Below, one piece after another: positions 1-11,554 of a stretch of DNA of 64,000 nt. The notes below the pieces were generated by a model. That model saw only the letters and a list, made by a program, of their open reading frames with translations, was not told where the DNA came from and ran no database searches. The stretch is from Todiramphus chloris collaris. Lineage: Eukaryota; Chordata; Aves; Coraciiformes; Alcedinidae. The stretch's first letter is position 1. The number at the start of each line of letters is the position of its first letter. Both the position numbers and the translations under genes were made by a program. Location: positions 4,463,108 to 4,527,107 of the forward strand of contig JANVCC010000071.1 of assembly GCA_025345505.1 (NCBI GenBank), read 5' to 3'.

Positions 1-1387
1 CCAGACGGTGTCTCCAGAGTTGTTTCTCTCACTCCTCTCTCCCCACTGCTGTTGTGCAGCAGTTCTTACCCCTTCTTGAATATGTTACCACAGAGGCACT
101 ACCACCATCACTGGTGGGCTCAGCTTTGGCCAGCAGTGAGTCCATCTTGGAGCTGTCTGGAACTGGCTCTGGTGGATGTGGGGCAGCTTCTGGCATCTTC
201 TCACAGAAGCCACCACCGCAGCCCCGCAAACCTTGCCACTCCAACCCAGCACACACACTTTTCCAGCAGAAAAGACCAAAAGCAGAGCTGGTAATGTCCC
301 ACTGGCAAGGAACAGGAAAGATCCAGGACAAATCTGTGTATCAGCAGGAAGAAAGAATGTATTAAATATCATTTCTACTAAACAGACTGTGCCCTGTGAC
401 AGTGACAAAGGAAATGCCAATTCTCCCAAATAATTCTATCTCTGGGGGGGAAAAAAAAGCCCTTCTGATCCAGAGCTCCTCTTTGGATAACCTGTAGAGT
501 ATGAAGAGCACATACCAGCCTGGGAGATGTTAAATGTGCCCCCTGGTAGCACCAGTGCATCCAGCTCTGCTTCCTCTTGTGCCCAATCGCTGCTGCTACC
601 AAGAAAAGCCAAGTGAAATCTGTGAAGGCCAAAACTCACCACTTTGGGTGGAGGAAGCCCAAATGAATTGGCATTCGAGAACACCACGCTCCGTGATTCT
701 TGGGAAATGTGAGTTGCAAAGCACCTTTAGTCATAGTAATTTATTGGTTTTATCAAATAGGTTGAGGGTTCAAGAGGCCATATAGTGCCCCAACAGTGAA
801 AAATTACTTGTTAAGTATTCTTTATCTTGCTGAGTGGGTCTAAGCTTTTAGTTTTCCAGCTGTAAAACCCCAGAAGAATTACCCAGCAGCATGCAGATGA
901 CTGCTCACACAAGGACTGCACTTTCCCCCCAATTAGTTTGACTAAACTGAAAGATCTCTGATGGAGTACAAAGTGTCTGAAGCATCTCCTTGAATCCTGA
1001 AAAAGAAATGATTTATTTAGCTACCTCTTAACCTCTTTCACCATGGTGACGTGGTTTACGTACTTCTGAAAGCTCTCTACTGACAGCTCAGGAATCTGCA
1101 CAGTGCTGAAGAAATCCTAAATGCATTCAGGATCTTCCTGGTGGTTCCCAAAATGTTCCATGGGGAGCAGCAAAGTGACATTTCCCCTGCTATTGGCTTT
1201 CACCTCAGCACAGATGACATCTAATAAGTAACTGCATTGCTCAACTGAAGTATTGACCCCTGAAGCTGCAAGAACCAGTTTTGTTGGTTTGATGGTCTGA
1301 CACTTTTTAGCCTAGGAAGGAATCTTCACTTCCAGCCCTGCTCTGCTTTATTTGATGGGTTTTTCACTGTCTCTCCCTCTCCCACAG
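1..1387 (+). other. Intron of first ceramide synthase gene (5' exons outside window)
   Basis: No exon was found here. The first recognisable exon starts at 1388 after a CCCACAG acceptor. The exon that should precede it in this family is about 51 bp and encodes a K/S-P-W-F-W-D-type segment, as the second copy has at 17779-17829. Nothing like it is visible in 1-1387, so this stretch is read as intron and the upstream exons are taken to lie before the window. No obvious repeat family was recognised. Confidence 0.6.
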
Positions 1388-4300
1388 CCTCTTCAGCCTT
1401 CCCTGTTCTGGTACTACATGCTGGAGCTCTCCTTCTACTGGTCACTGGTCTTCACCCTGCCCTTTGATGTGAAGAGGAAGGTGAGTGGCAGCCTCTGGGA
1501 AGAAGAGCACAAACAGGACCCAAGACGAACACTCAGGAGAGAGATCTCCAAGAGCACATGTATAGTGCTAGTCTGCAGTTCTGTGGGACTGTGTCCTTGC
1601 TCCTTCCCAGGAATTTCCATCCCCAGTCACTGGCTTCCCTCTCCTCTGGCAAGTGGAGAACACAATCCCTGACATAGAAAGCTGCAGAGTTCTTAATCCA
1701 AACTTAAGATCCAAACCTAAAAATTGGTCTTGTGGGCCTCGCCTGGGCTGCACTGATCTTGGAGACAAGAGAAGAGATGCTTCTCTGCCAGATAGGCTGC
1801 CTGGGTTCCAAGGTGCCAGTGGCCCAGCAGCAGGGTGCTGTGTGACTGCGTGGTGATGTGCACCAGGGCTGTGACTGGGCTCTCCTCGGGAAGGAGGAGT
1901 TGTGAGTGTCCACCAGCAAGCCTGGAGGTATGAGACAATGGTGCAAACAGGTTGGCACACACAGGGGCACGGAGCAGAGATGGGTATGGGCACTGCTTTG
2001 GGGCCGAAAGGAAGCTCTCTCTGTGTTGAATGGGTCTGTACTGAATCGCTGGCTCTTATTTTCCTGTCTTCTGATTTGCACCATCATCAGACCATTAATG
2101 GTGGAGGGAGACAGTCTTCTTTGTGATGAGATCCTCAGTTTACACCATAAACTTCATTCCTGGGCTTTTTGATTGCCTACATTTCTAGATTGTGTTTGGT
2201 CAAAGAGTTGGATGGGCAAGAACTTACAGTGGGAGGTTCTTAGTCATCGGGTAGGGAGAGTTCACTGCTCTGCACGCTGCATGCTCTGCCCAGGGCAGGA
2301 GATGCGCTGTGTGGTTGATCCTCTGCCGTCCCCTTTCTCATCAGGATTTCAAGGAGCAGATAGTCCATCATGCTGCAACCATCTTCCTGATCAGTTTCTC
2401 ATACTGTGCCAACTACATCCGCATCGGGACGCTGGTGATGGTCATTCACGATGCTTCCGATTGCTTCCTAGAGGTGAGCTCCACAACAGTGCTCTTCAAC
2501 CAAAGGGTGTCTTTTCATCTAGCACAGGGTGGGCCAAACATTCTGGTGTTCCACAGATAAGTCAGCACTGATCTGACCCAGCCTAGGGTGCCCTGCAGAG
2601 CCAGGGAGAAACACCATTACCTGCCTGCATGTTTTATTAGATCTGGCTCCTGAGCCTCCTGGAGCATGTGCAGATGCACTGTCTGGGCCTGCTCTTCCAT
2701 TGCTCTTTCTCCTTCCAGCCAACTAAGATATTCAATTACATGAAGTGGAAAAAAACTTGTGACAGCCTCTTTATGATCTTCTCAGCTGTTTTCCTCATCA
2801 GCCGCCTGGTCATCTACCCCTACACGTGAGTCCGTTGCAGTCAAGGGAAGTGGGAAAGCTGCCTTCTGAGAAGCAGGATGGTTCAGCTGGGTGCTGAATC
2901 TTTTGCTGCAGCCTTTGCTTTGCAAGCCTTGAGTTTCTGTCCCTGCCCGTTGCGTAGGCTGCGGTGCCAGGTGGCTCCTCCACCTGCCTTGGGGTAAACT
3001 GGGGTGCTCTGCCTTGGAGTTCACAGCGTAATCTTAAAGTTCTGAAGTATACTGCAGAGGAGGAGTCCTCAGCCTGTGGCTCTAAGCTGCGTATTTCTGG
3101 TGGGGAACTGAGATTTGGCTCAGTTATAGATAAGAATGAAGTGACTGGCCTGAAACTTCCTCTGTGATTAGAGCTTTCTGGGACTTACAGCCCTAATATC
3201 CTTTCCCTCCACTGCAATTCTGTCTCTTGCAGGGTGCTCTACAACACCTACTACTACTCCATGGAGATATTCCAACCCTTCTTTGGATACTACTTCGTGA
3301 ACGCTCTCCTGATAATTCTGCAGCTGCTCCACATCTTCTGGTCCTGCCTTATTATTCACATGGTCTACAAGTTCATCCTCCAGGGCACGGTATGGATCTG
3401 TTTGTAGTCCCCTGTACATCATATGGGGAGGGAGGGTCCACTGAGACCACCTGGGAGCACAGGGGTTCATCTTGGATGGGTTCCTTCTTGCCCTAGTGAG
3501 ATTAGACACGTACATTTCTAACAGTGAGGAGAAAGGAAAACTCAATATTAGAGAAAGTTGATACCAAAGAAAGTAAAACTTTTATGAGTCACTACAGTTT
3601 TAGGTCCATTTCTGATGCTTCTACTGAAGAAAACTGTGGGTTGGACTCCAGGGGAGATTTCCATGAACAAAGCCAGTGACATGTGCGTAAGGATCCCAGC
3701 TTGGACCAGTATGTTTTGCATTTGTAAATCATCAGTAAAAATTAATTACTTTGCATTTTACAAATCATTTGTAGAAAAACTAAGAAGTCAAGGCTGGGAA
3801 GTTTGTCAGGATTGGTGAGGCACGTGCAAAAGTGCTTCCCTTTTTAATTTTTAATTACAGTGTTACTGAGATTACAGAATGGCTGAGGTTGGAAGGTGCC
3901 TCTGGAAGTCTTGTCCATACTCCCTGGTTCAAACAAGGTCACCTAGAGTAGTAGTAGGTTGCCCAGGACCATGTGTAGACAGTTTTTGAATATCTCCATG
4001 AATGGAGACCCCACAACAACCTCTGTGGGCAGCCTGTGCCAGTGCTTGGGCACTCTCCCAGTAAAAGAAGTGTTTCCTGGTGTTCAGAGGGAGCCTCCTG
4101 TGTTTCAGTTTGTGCCCATTGCCTCTTGTCCTGTCACTGGGCACCACTGAGAAGAGCCTGGCTCCATCTTCTTTACACCCTTCCTTCAGGTATTTATATC
4201 CATTGACAAGATCCTCCTGAGCCTTCCCTGCTCCAGGCTGAGCAGCCCCAGCTCTCTCAGCCTTTCCTCATCTCTGAGGTGCTCCAGTCCCTTCCTCATC

Positions 4301-6502
4301 TTCGCAGCCCTTCACTGAACTCTCTCCACTGTGTCCATGTCTCTCTGGCACTGAGGAGCCCAGAACTGGACCCAGCACTCTGGGTGTGAACTGCCTGGTG
4401 CTGAGCAGAGAGGAAGGATCCCCTCCCTTGACCTGCTGGCAGAACTCCTCCTGACACAGGCCAGGCAAGGCAAGGGCACATTGCTGGCTCCTGTTCAACA
4501 CGGAGTCTGCCAGGACCTCCAGGTTTTACTGGAAAAGCTGGTGAGCCCCCAGAATGTCCTGGCGCCTGGGGTCATTCCTCCCCTGGTAGAGGACTTCACA
4601 CTTCCCTTTGCTGAGCTTCACAAAGTTCCTGTCACTCCTTCAGCCTGTCAAGGTCCCTCTGGATGGCAGCACAATCCTCTGGCATATCAGTTTTGTGTCT
4701 TCAGCAAACTGGTGTAGAGGACACTCTGCCCTGTCACCCAGGTTATTAACACACGTTTTGGGTGGGTTGTCCTGCACTGCTGTAGATGTCTACAGAGCAG
4801 ATATTTGTCTGACCCAGCTGTCCAGGCTCCTTTCATAGCAGTAAACTGGCGTGCCCAAAGCATGATCCTTTCCAGCAGGTAGTGCTGGCCATCTCTGTGA
4901 GCCCTGGGTGAATGTCTGAGATGCAGCTGCACAAACTGGAGTGAAATGCATCCCTGCTCTTTCTGACCAGAGCCTGTCGTAGTTTCTGTGACACCAAACT
5001 GCTGCTCAGCATGAAATTCTTCCCCAAATCAAAGATGTGACCTAATGGCATTGGATTGGCCACGTGCCAAGGCCACGGTCCAGGGGTAACGTCAGTGCCC
5101 TGAGGGAGTTGACCTCATAACCCAGGATGAGCTGTTGTTATATTAGCATCCAGCTGGGGAATTCTGTCCTCTGGGGGATGAGAACAAGCATTAAAGGCTC
5201 ATCTTCATCCATGTTGTCCCCATTTTCTTTATCTGCCTTCCCTTAGGGGAGCACAGAGCAGATTACTTGCAAATTAGGAAACAGAAACTTCTCGGGGCAG
5301 AAGATGAAGGTGCAACTGAAGTTGCCCTCTTATTGTTTGCCTAATTCTGGTGTGGGCTGAGTTATGAGTGCGTTTATTGCATTGTAAAATTATGAGGTAA
5401 TAAACAGCCTTGTTAGAGAGAAATGAGCCAGCAGGGAGACAAATACTGAAGCTCATCCACATGTTTTTCCTATTTTATTTAAAAATCAGCTGTCACCTTT
5501 GATGCAAAAACGTATTTGAGAGTTTTCCATATTGAGCAGTGAATAGCAAGGAAAAATCCTAAATGGATCTGTGATATTTCAGTATTTAGTCACCCAAAGC
5601 ACTATCAGCAAGAATACAGCACAGTCCCTTCTGAGAGCCATGAAATCCTTGCTCCAGTCAGACATTCACATTCTTCTCATGGCCCTTTCTGATCTCCACA
5701 GTTTTCCTCTCTGGCTACAGGATTATCTGCACAACCCTCTCACGTGATGTCCTCTAATCCCCAGTAATTAGAACTCAACCTAGATCCTGAAGCATGAGTT
5801 TCATTCCCTCACACAGGCAGCCTGAGATATGCCATTGCAATTTGTGCAGCTGTAGAGTTCCACAGAAAACATAGGATGGTGGGGGTTGGAAGGGACCTCT
5901 GGAGATCATGGAGTCCAACCCCCCCTGCCAGGGCAGGGTCACTCAGGGCAGCCCACACAGGAACAGAGCCAGGGGGGGCTGGAAAGTCTCCAGAGAAGGA
6001 GACTCCACAGCCTCTCTGGGCATCCTGGGCCAGGCTCTGGCACTCTCACGGTGAAGAAGTTGCTCCTCAGCCTGTACAGTAACTCCTCATGTTCATCATG
6101 ATCATAGCTAGGATTCCACTCAGGCTGAAATCAAAGAGACAGGGCAGGGAGAATCTGTTTCCAGAGGAGATGTCAGAGCTGAAAGGACACGGTACCACCG
6201 TGTGCCAAAGGCAAGTGGCTGCAGCAGCAGATGAACATGGAGCTGGGGGCTCAGCTGGTGCTGCTTCTTGTGCAGACTTCTTTGTGTTGCCTCTTACTTA
6301 CATGTTTCTGCAGATGGAAAAGGACATGAGAAGTGACACAGAAGAAAGTGACAGGGATGAAGAAAGAGAAAAGACTCAGGAAATGGAGAAGAACGGGACG
6401 GTGTGTTTCAGCAATGTCACGAGCAACAGTTACCTCCAGAGGAACGGGGCTGAGCCGCTGAGCAGAACCCATCTCACCAATGGCCACGTCAAGGAAAGAT
6501 AG
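1388..6502 (+). CDS. CERS4: Ceramide synthase, CERS4-type, copy 1 (3' part, five last coding exons)
   Basis: This is an ER multi-pass N-acyltransferase that joins a fatty acyl-CoA to dihydrosphingosine or sphingosine. Coding exons are 1388-1480, 2345-2473, 2719-2825, 3233-3389 and 6314-6502, all with AG/GT borders and joining in frame to a TAG stop. The first exon encodes a membrane segment ending LPFDVKRK. The second holds the Lag1 core, beginning DFKEQIVHH with the two conserved histidines and later HDASD with the conserved acidic residues. The third and fourth give the last membrane spans and the intervening loop ([17 protein letters not shown]), followed by LQLLHIFW, all close to human CERS4. 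The last exon encodes a 62-residue hydrophilic acidic tail with [12 protein letters not shown], a CK2-type phosphorylation region typical of CERS2-6. The N-terminal transmembrane and homeobox-like exons are upstream of the window. The intron before the last exon carries two CR1 copies. The family call is very firm. The choice of CERS4 over another paralogue rests on sequence resemblance and chromosomal context. Confidence 0.88.
3870..4752 (-). mobile_element. CR1 non-LTR retrotransposon, 5'-truncated
   Basis: The + strand shows the reverse complement of a CR1 3' region. It opens with a GGTTGGAAGG-type motif and runs through the standard blocks (gatccc/tcctgtcactgggcacc, cagcccttcactgaactctc, ggacccagcactctg). 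It is one of the longer, more diverged copies here. It sits in the last intron of the first ceramide synthase. The distal edge is uncertain by about 100 bp. Confidence 0.88.
5862..6080 (-). mobile_element. CR1 fragment
   Basis: Reverse-complement CR1 3' end, with gttggaagggacctctgg near its start followed by the agagaaggagactccacagc and tctctgggc blocks. It lies about 230 bp upstream of the last coding exon of the first ceramide synthase. Confidence 0.9.
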
Positions 6503-9500
6503 CTCCTGTCCACGTGTTTCTGAGCAGGTCTTTAGTGAATCCCACCCCCCACCTTTAGACACAGTTTTGTTCATTGTGTAGATGAAACGGAGTGCAACTG
6601 CAGTATCTTAGCTGAATTCCTGCTTCCTGCAAACAAAGTGATGATAGTTGCTGATATTTGAAGGAAGTTTGTGGTCTTTCTTCAACAAAAGCTTACTATA
6701 GGTTGTAGTCTTGAAGCAGATAGAAAGGGATCAAAGTGGTTTGACTTGTATTAGACTGTACCATAGTTGTTAAATGTGTTAATCTTGAAAATTACTTTAA
6801 AAAACCAAAAACAGGTGGATAAAATCCAACAGTGTCAAATCTTATCCACCTCATGTTGTTTGATAGGAATCTATTTAGCCTTGATCAATCTCTGGAGGCC
6901 CCGGCCCATTGCCACTAAAGATTATGGCTCATGAGTGAGTGTGAGACTCTAAATCTTGATATGGGGACATCTCTTCTGAGGAGACAGGCGCCCCATTACA
7001 GTCAGAAAATTGAGCATAGTGGAATGAAAGCTTTGGAAAGAGAGGAGAAAACATCTTCTTCTCTAAGGAAACGCTGCTGTGTGCCTTATGCCCAGTCTTG
7101 GAATGGTATTGATCTCAGTCCCTTCTGCTGTCAGCATTAATTGCCACAAGGGTGGAAGCTCCAAAGCCCAGGTTGGAGAAACTACCGACTCAAATCATCC
7201 TTGGAAGAGCTGGAAAAACCAGGCAGCTGTGTCTCAACTGTCAGGTAATCCTTTAAACCCGTCTTGGAAGGAAATAGAGTCATAAGAAGGGAGGTGACAA
7301 GAAATTTTATAATCTAGAGGACAACAGTGATTAAGTGCTCATGTTTTCACCTAGTGTGAGTGGCACAGTGGGAAATGTTTACAGAGTCAGCTTGTGGCAA
7401 GAAGGGAAGACATTCCCTTTGTCCTGAGAGGAAAAATGATCCAGAGAAGATCTGCTGAACCTTATGGAATAATGCTTTGACGTGGCCTTCTAACTCGAGG
7501 GCCTTTGCCTGCCTGTGTCACGAGCAGCAGGGTTAAAGCAGTGGTCCATGAAGTCATGATGCAGTTCTGATTCAGTTTGTCTAGGTGTCCTGTATCTTAT
7601 ATCCTCTGTAGTCTTCAGCTTTGGATTCTCTAATCACTTAGAAGAGCTAAATTAGGATGACATGATTTTCTGGTTTATAGATCAGTTAAGCTATGAAACT
7701 AAAGTATTAACAGATTCACTGTAACCAGTGCAGGGACTTAGACTGCCAAGGCCATGCAGACACTTCCCTGTATGTGCCCGGTAAGGGCCAGTGCTAACTG
7801 TGGGGGGCCATGGACCAAGGAAATGCCTTTGAGGAGGTGGGGCACATGTTTGGAATGAAAATGCAGCATGAAAGGGCAAGGGGGTTTTCAGCAATCCACT
7901 CGGTTCGGCTCAGATGTCACTGAGAGAGCTTTGATCTGAGCTTCTATGTGCTCATCTTGGGTTTCAGTCGGGATACATCAGATCATCTGAGAGGAGGAAA
8001 AAGAAGTTCCACCACAAGTGATGCCAGGGCAGTAACATGCTCTGGGAAGACAGCCTCTTGTTCCTACATCATCGTTTAAATTCATATTTGCTGAAGGCAG
8101 TTTGTTTCTGAAACCTTGAGCTGAGTTGAAGTTCCAAGTACATGTTGTGTCCACTGTCGTGTTTCTTTACCCTGAGTCTACAACCTTGCCACTCCTCTGC
8201 GGGTGACGTGTTCAGGAGGGATGGGTATGTATCATTTTGTACTACTGAATTTAAACATTCTTTATAAATTACGTTTGAAAAGTTTCATTGTCTGGGCTCT
8301 TTTCTACTTCTTTAACTAGCAGGAGGTAACTCGGGTAGCTGCACCTTCCAGGTGGGTGAGTGTTGAGGGGTTCACCTGTGGGAACCATGGCCAAGGTCAA
8401 TACACACGTGGAGGATGTTGCACACCCAGGACGTGCACACTGGGCCATGCCAGTAGAGAACTGCAGCTGCCTCCTTTGTCCCCTGCTAGGCAACCTCGTG
8501 TTTGGCCCTGGAACAAGGGGCACTTTGGGGCACACCTACGCTAGACCTAGGGGTGGGCCAGGTCCCTCGGTACTGCCAAGGCAGCGGCAAGCCCAAGATT
8601 GCAGCACTTGGGAGGTGCTTTGGACTTGCAAGGACAGGAGAGAAATGAATGACTATTCTTTTTCATGAAGTTTTTCAAGACTAGGAAAGATCCCTGTTGT
8701 GAAATCACACCACCTCTGCCCAGAGACCACACGATTCAGTGGGGAGCCAGTACAGACATAGGTTGATTTTTATGGTGAATTTTATACTTGGGGCTTTGCT
8801 GTCCCCCTGAAGATTGAGATGAGGTCGTTAGGAGGCAAATCTGGTTCTTGTGAAAGGGTACATCAAGGATTCAGGAAAGCTGTTGGACTTAAGATCTACT
8901 GAGCACAACTTTTCGCTGAGGAGCTGTGGCAGTGATGAGTCAGAGGGGCAGATCAACTGCCAGATTTCCTTCTGAGCCATCAACTTGCTATGGCTTAAAG
9001 CAGCTCTCTGTGTGTAATCAGCTACCTCCTCACATTGCTCCACTGTCTCTCTTTACATCTGCTCCAGTTTCAGGGGAGCTTGTGAGTGCGGTGAGTGTAT
9101 TTATGAATTTAGTGTGGCAACTCCCACCGCCCCCTCCATACTAGGGGCATAGTAGGGGCATCGCAGCCCCCAGCAGAGAGAAGCTGTAGTAGAAAACCTG
9201 AAGCAGCACTGCCACTTGTCTGCTGAAAAACTCATCAGAGAAGGTGGAGCATTGGGCCCCACGGCAGAACCCGGCTCCATTTCCCACGGATCATTTGTCA
9301 CCCCGTGTGCACAGAGAAGGTGTGCGCCACACGGCACGAGCAGCACTTCATCTCATCCAGCAACTGTGCCAAACGAGGTGTCCAGCCCCGGGTGAGCTAC
9401 AAGGAAAAGAACATTCACCAGTGCTCCCAGTGGGGTGGCTGAGTTGAAGGAGGACAAAGCACGGTCCCTGGAGGGGCATCTGGCCATCTGAGCCCAGAGT

Positions 9501-11554
9501 GCTGGCTGATGTGAACCTGCTGCCTCCAGCAGACGTGGACATCTAGCACTGTTCTGTATCTTGCTTTCGGAGCAGTTTGGCACAGTTGTTCCCTCCCCCT
9601 GCACGCACTCAGGAGACAATCAGAGCTGTGCATCCACCACATTGTTTTTCATTTCAAGATGTACACCCAAGGGGACCGTGGCTGGGATGGCTGCACTCTG
9701 ACAGACGTTGTTTTGCTTTTCTCATCTGCATGTGTACAGCAGACACGGTGCCTGCTGGTAAGGGCATCCCAAAGAGATGGCAGCGAGGCATTGCTCAAAA
9801 AGCTGGTCGTGTCTAAACCAGGCTAATGGGAAGGACCTGTCACTTTGGCAGGTTAATGTGAACGAGCCAAGAAATACCTTGAGAAACAGCTTGAGAGGCA
9901 ACACCCATCTCTGAAACATGGGGAGGACTGCGGGAGTCACGGCTAATCGAGGTGTACAGCAAGAACTCCGAGGCAAGATCAGGCTAGAGCCAAAACACTT
10001 CCTGACAGAGGGTGATCAGCCATGGGAAGAGACTGCCCAGGGAGCTGGTGGAGTCCCCGTCCCTGGAGGTGTTCAAAGCCAGGCTGATGTGGCACTGAGT
10101 GCCAGGGCCTGGCCCGTGTGCTGGGGTTGGGTCACAGGCTGGACTTGCTGATCTCAGAGGGCTTTTCCAGCCTCAGGGATTCAGTGATTCTGTGATTCAA
10201 TGGGCTGCTTCCCTGCTTAGAAGCTCAGAGAAGGTGTAATACCTGACACCTTGCTGAGGCTGCGTCCCAAGAGGAGCCGTCTCAAGCCGATGGGTGAGAA
10301 GATGTTATACAGCAAACTGAATAATAGCAAACCTTCAAACCTGGGTGGCATTTACTCAAGAGTCAAGAGCAAACTCATATTAGGAGTTAAACTGCCCACT
10401 GTGGAATGCCATTTTTTGTTTCAAATCATCTTGTTATTGCAAAAAGTTAAGAAGGTTCCAAGTGGGAATATGAGGAGCTACAGCCATCTGGAGCCTGACA
10501 TCCAGGCTCGTCTGACCAGTAGAAAGTGTAGCACATGATGGAATTTCTGGAAACACGTATGAACTTAAGAAAGACTCTCCATGGGTTGTGTGTGAGAAAA
10601 GCATGTCTCACCCTGCTGGAGTGACCCCGAGGAGTCAGCGAGCACATGCAGAGGAGAGAACCTGTTACCTGCTCAGCTTTGCAAGGCCATTCAGGAAGGT
10701 TCCTCACCACAGATCCAAAAAAAAATCCTCCTGAGTTTACCATGAGAGACCTACAGGGATTTTTTTTTGCAGCTACACATTGTTGCAGGTGCCCCAGGAA
10801 GGAGGAGGGAAAGGAGATGGTAAAACTGGCTGATAATGGACGTTACACATGATGACGATGCAGACAACTGGGGGACCAGGTGATAAAATGTGAGTGGAGA
10901 GAGCAATGTGGTGCATAGGAGAGGGTCTCCTGAAGGGCTGGGCTGAGTGTGAGCACTTCAGAGCAGCTTTGGGGAGCAGTAGATCCACTTAGTACTCTGC
11001 ATGTGATGGCTCCAAATGCAAATGGAATACGGGGTGCTGCTGGGCAGGATGGAGGAACCAAAACTGAGACTGTTGGGGTGCTGAGGGTGTGAGAAGATCT
11101 TAATGGCCATGGGCAGTCTCACCGGGGACCTCTGTCCACACCTTCTGCAAGCTGCCAGGGCTGAGTAATAGTTGAAGGCTCTGCAGCCTGAGAAGGAAAA
11201 GGCTGGTAGAAAGAGGGGGCAGGAGAGAAGCTCCTCCTGTTACTGTCACCAGGCAGGGACTTCCATCATCTGTGCAGCAGAGTGTGATTGAAATCAGCCA
11301 CTCCCTTGATGTCCATGAAATTCCTCTCTTCTTCTAGGGCATCTTACCCCACTTCCAGGCTTGTGGGCAGGTCAGAACAAGTGATGCTATTTCAAATAGT
11401 CTCAGGTCATACTCATGGGATCGAGTGAGAGGTGGGGAGCGTGAGAGACGAGCTGTTGCGCTGGGAGTTCTGATTTAGGAGTGAGTTTTATGCCTTGCTG
11501 CTGCTTGCTTGCTGGATCCCAGAGCCTCTGCTTTCTGCGCCCGTCTTGACCAGG
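6503..11554 (+). other. Probable 3'UTR of ceramide synthase copy 1 and intergenic DNA
   Basis: No protein-coding gene is recognised between the TAG at 6500-6502 and the next start codon at 11555. The first 1-2 kb is probably 3'UTR, but no canonical AATAAA was found; a weak variant (TATAAA) occurs near 8263. One CR1 fragment lies at about 9965-10200. A 5' untranslated exon of the second ceramide synthase should be here but could not be placed. A plausible acceptor (gctggatcccag) ends near 11521, just before the start codon. Confidence 0.6.
9965..10200 (+). mobile_element. CR1 3' end fragment
   Basis: Sense-strand CR1 3' region. It shows the cttcctgac, gggagctggtggagtcccc and ccctggaggtgttcaa blocks and ends with an agtgattctgtgattc terminal repeat. 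It is intergenic between the two ceramide synthase genes. Confidence 0.85.

Noticed and set aside
1..1387. Search for further 5' exons of ceramide synthase copy 1
   Set aside because: No match to the preceding family exon was found in any frame, so the stretch was left as intron.
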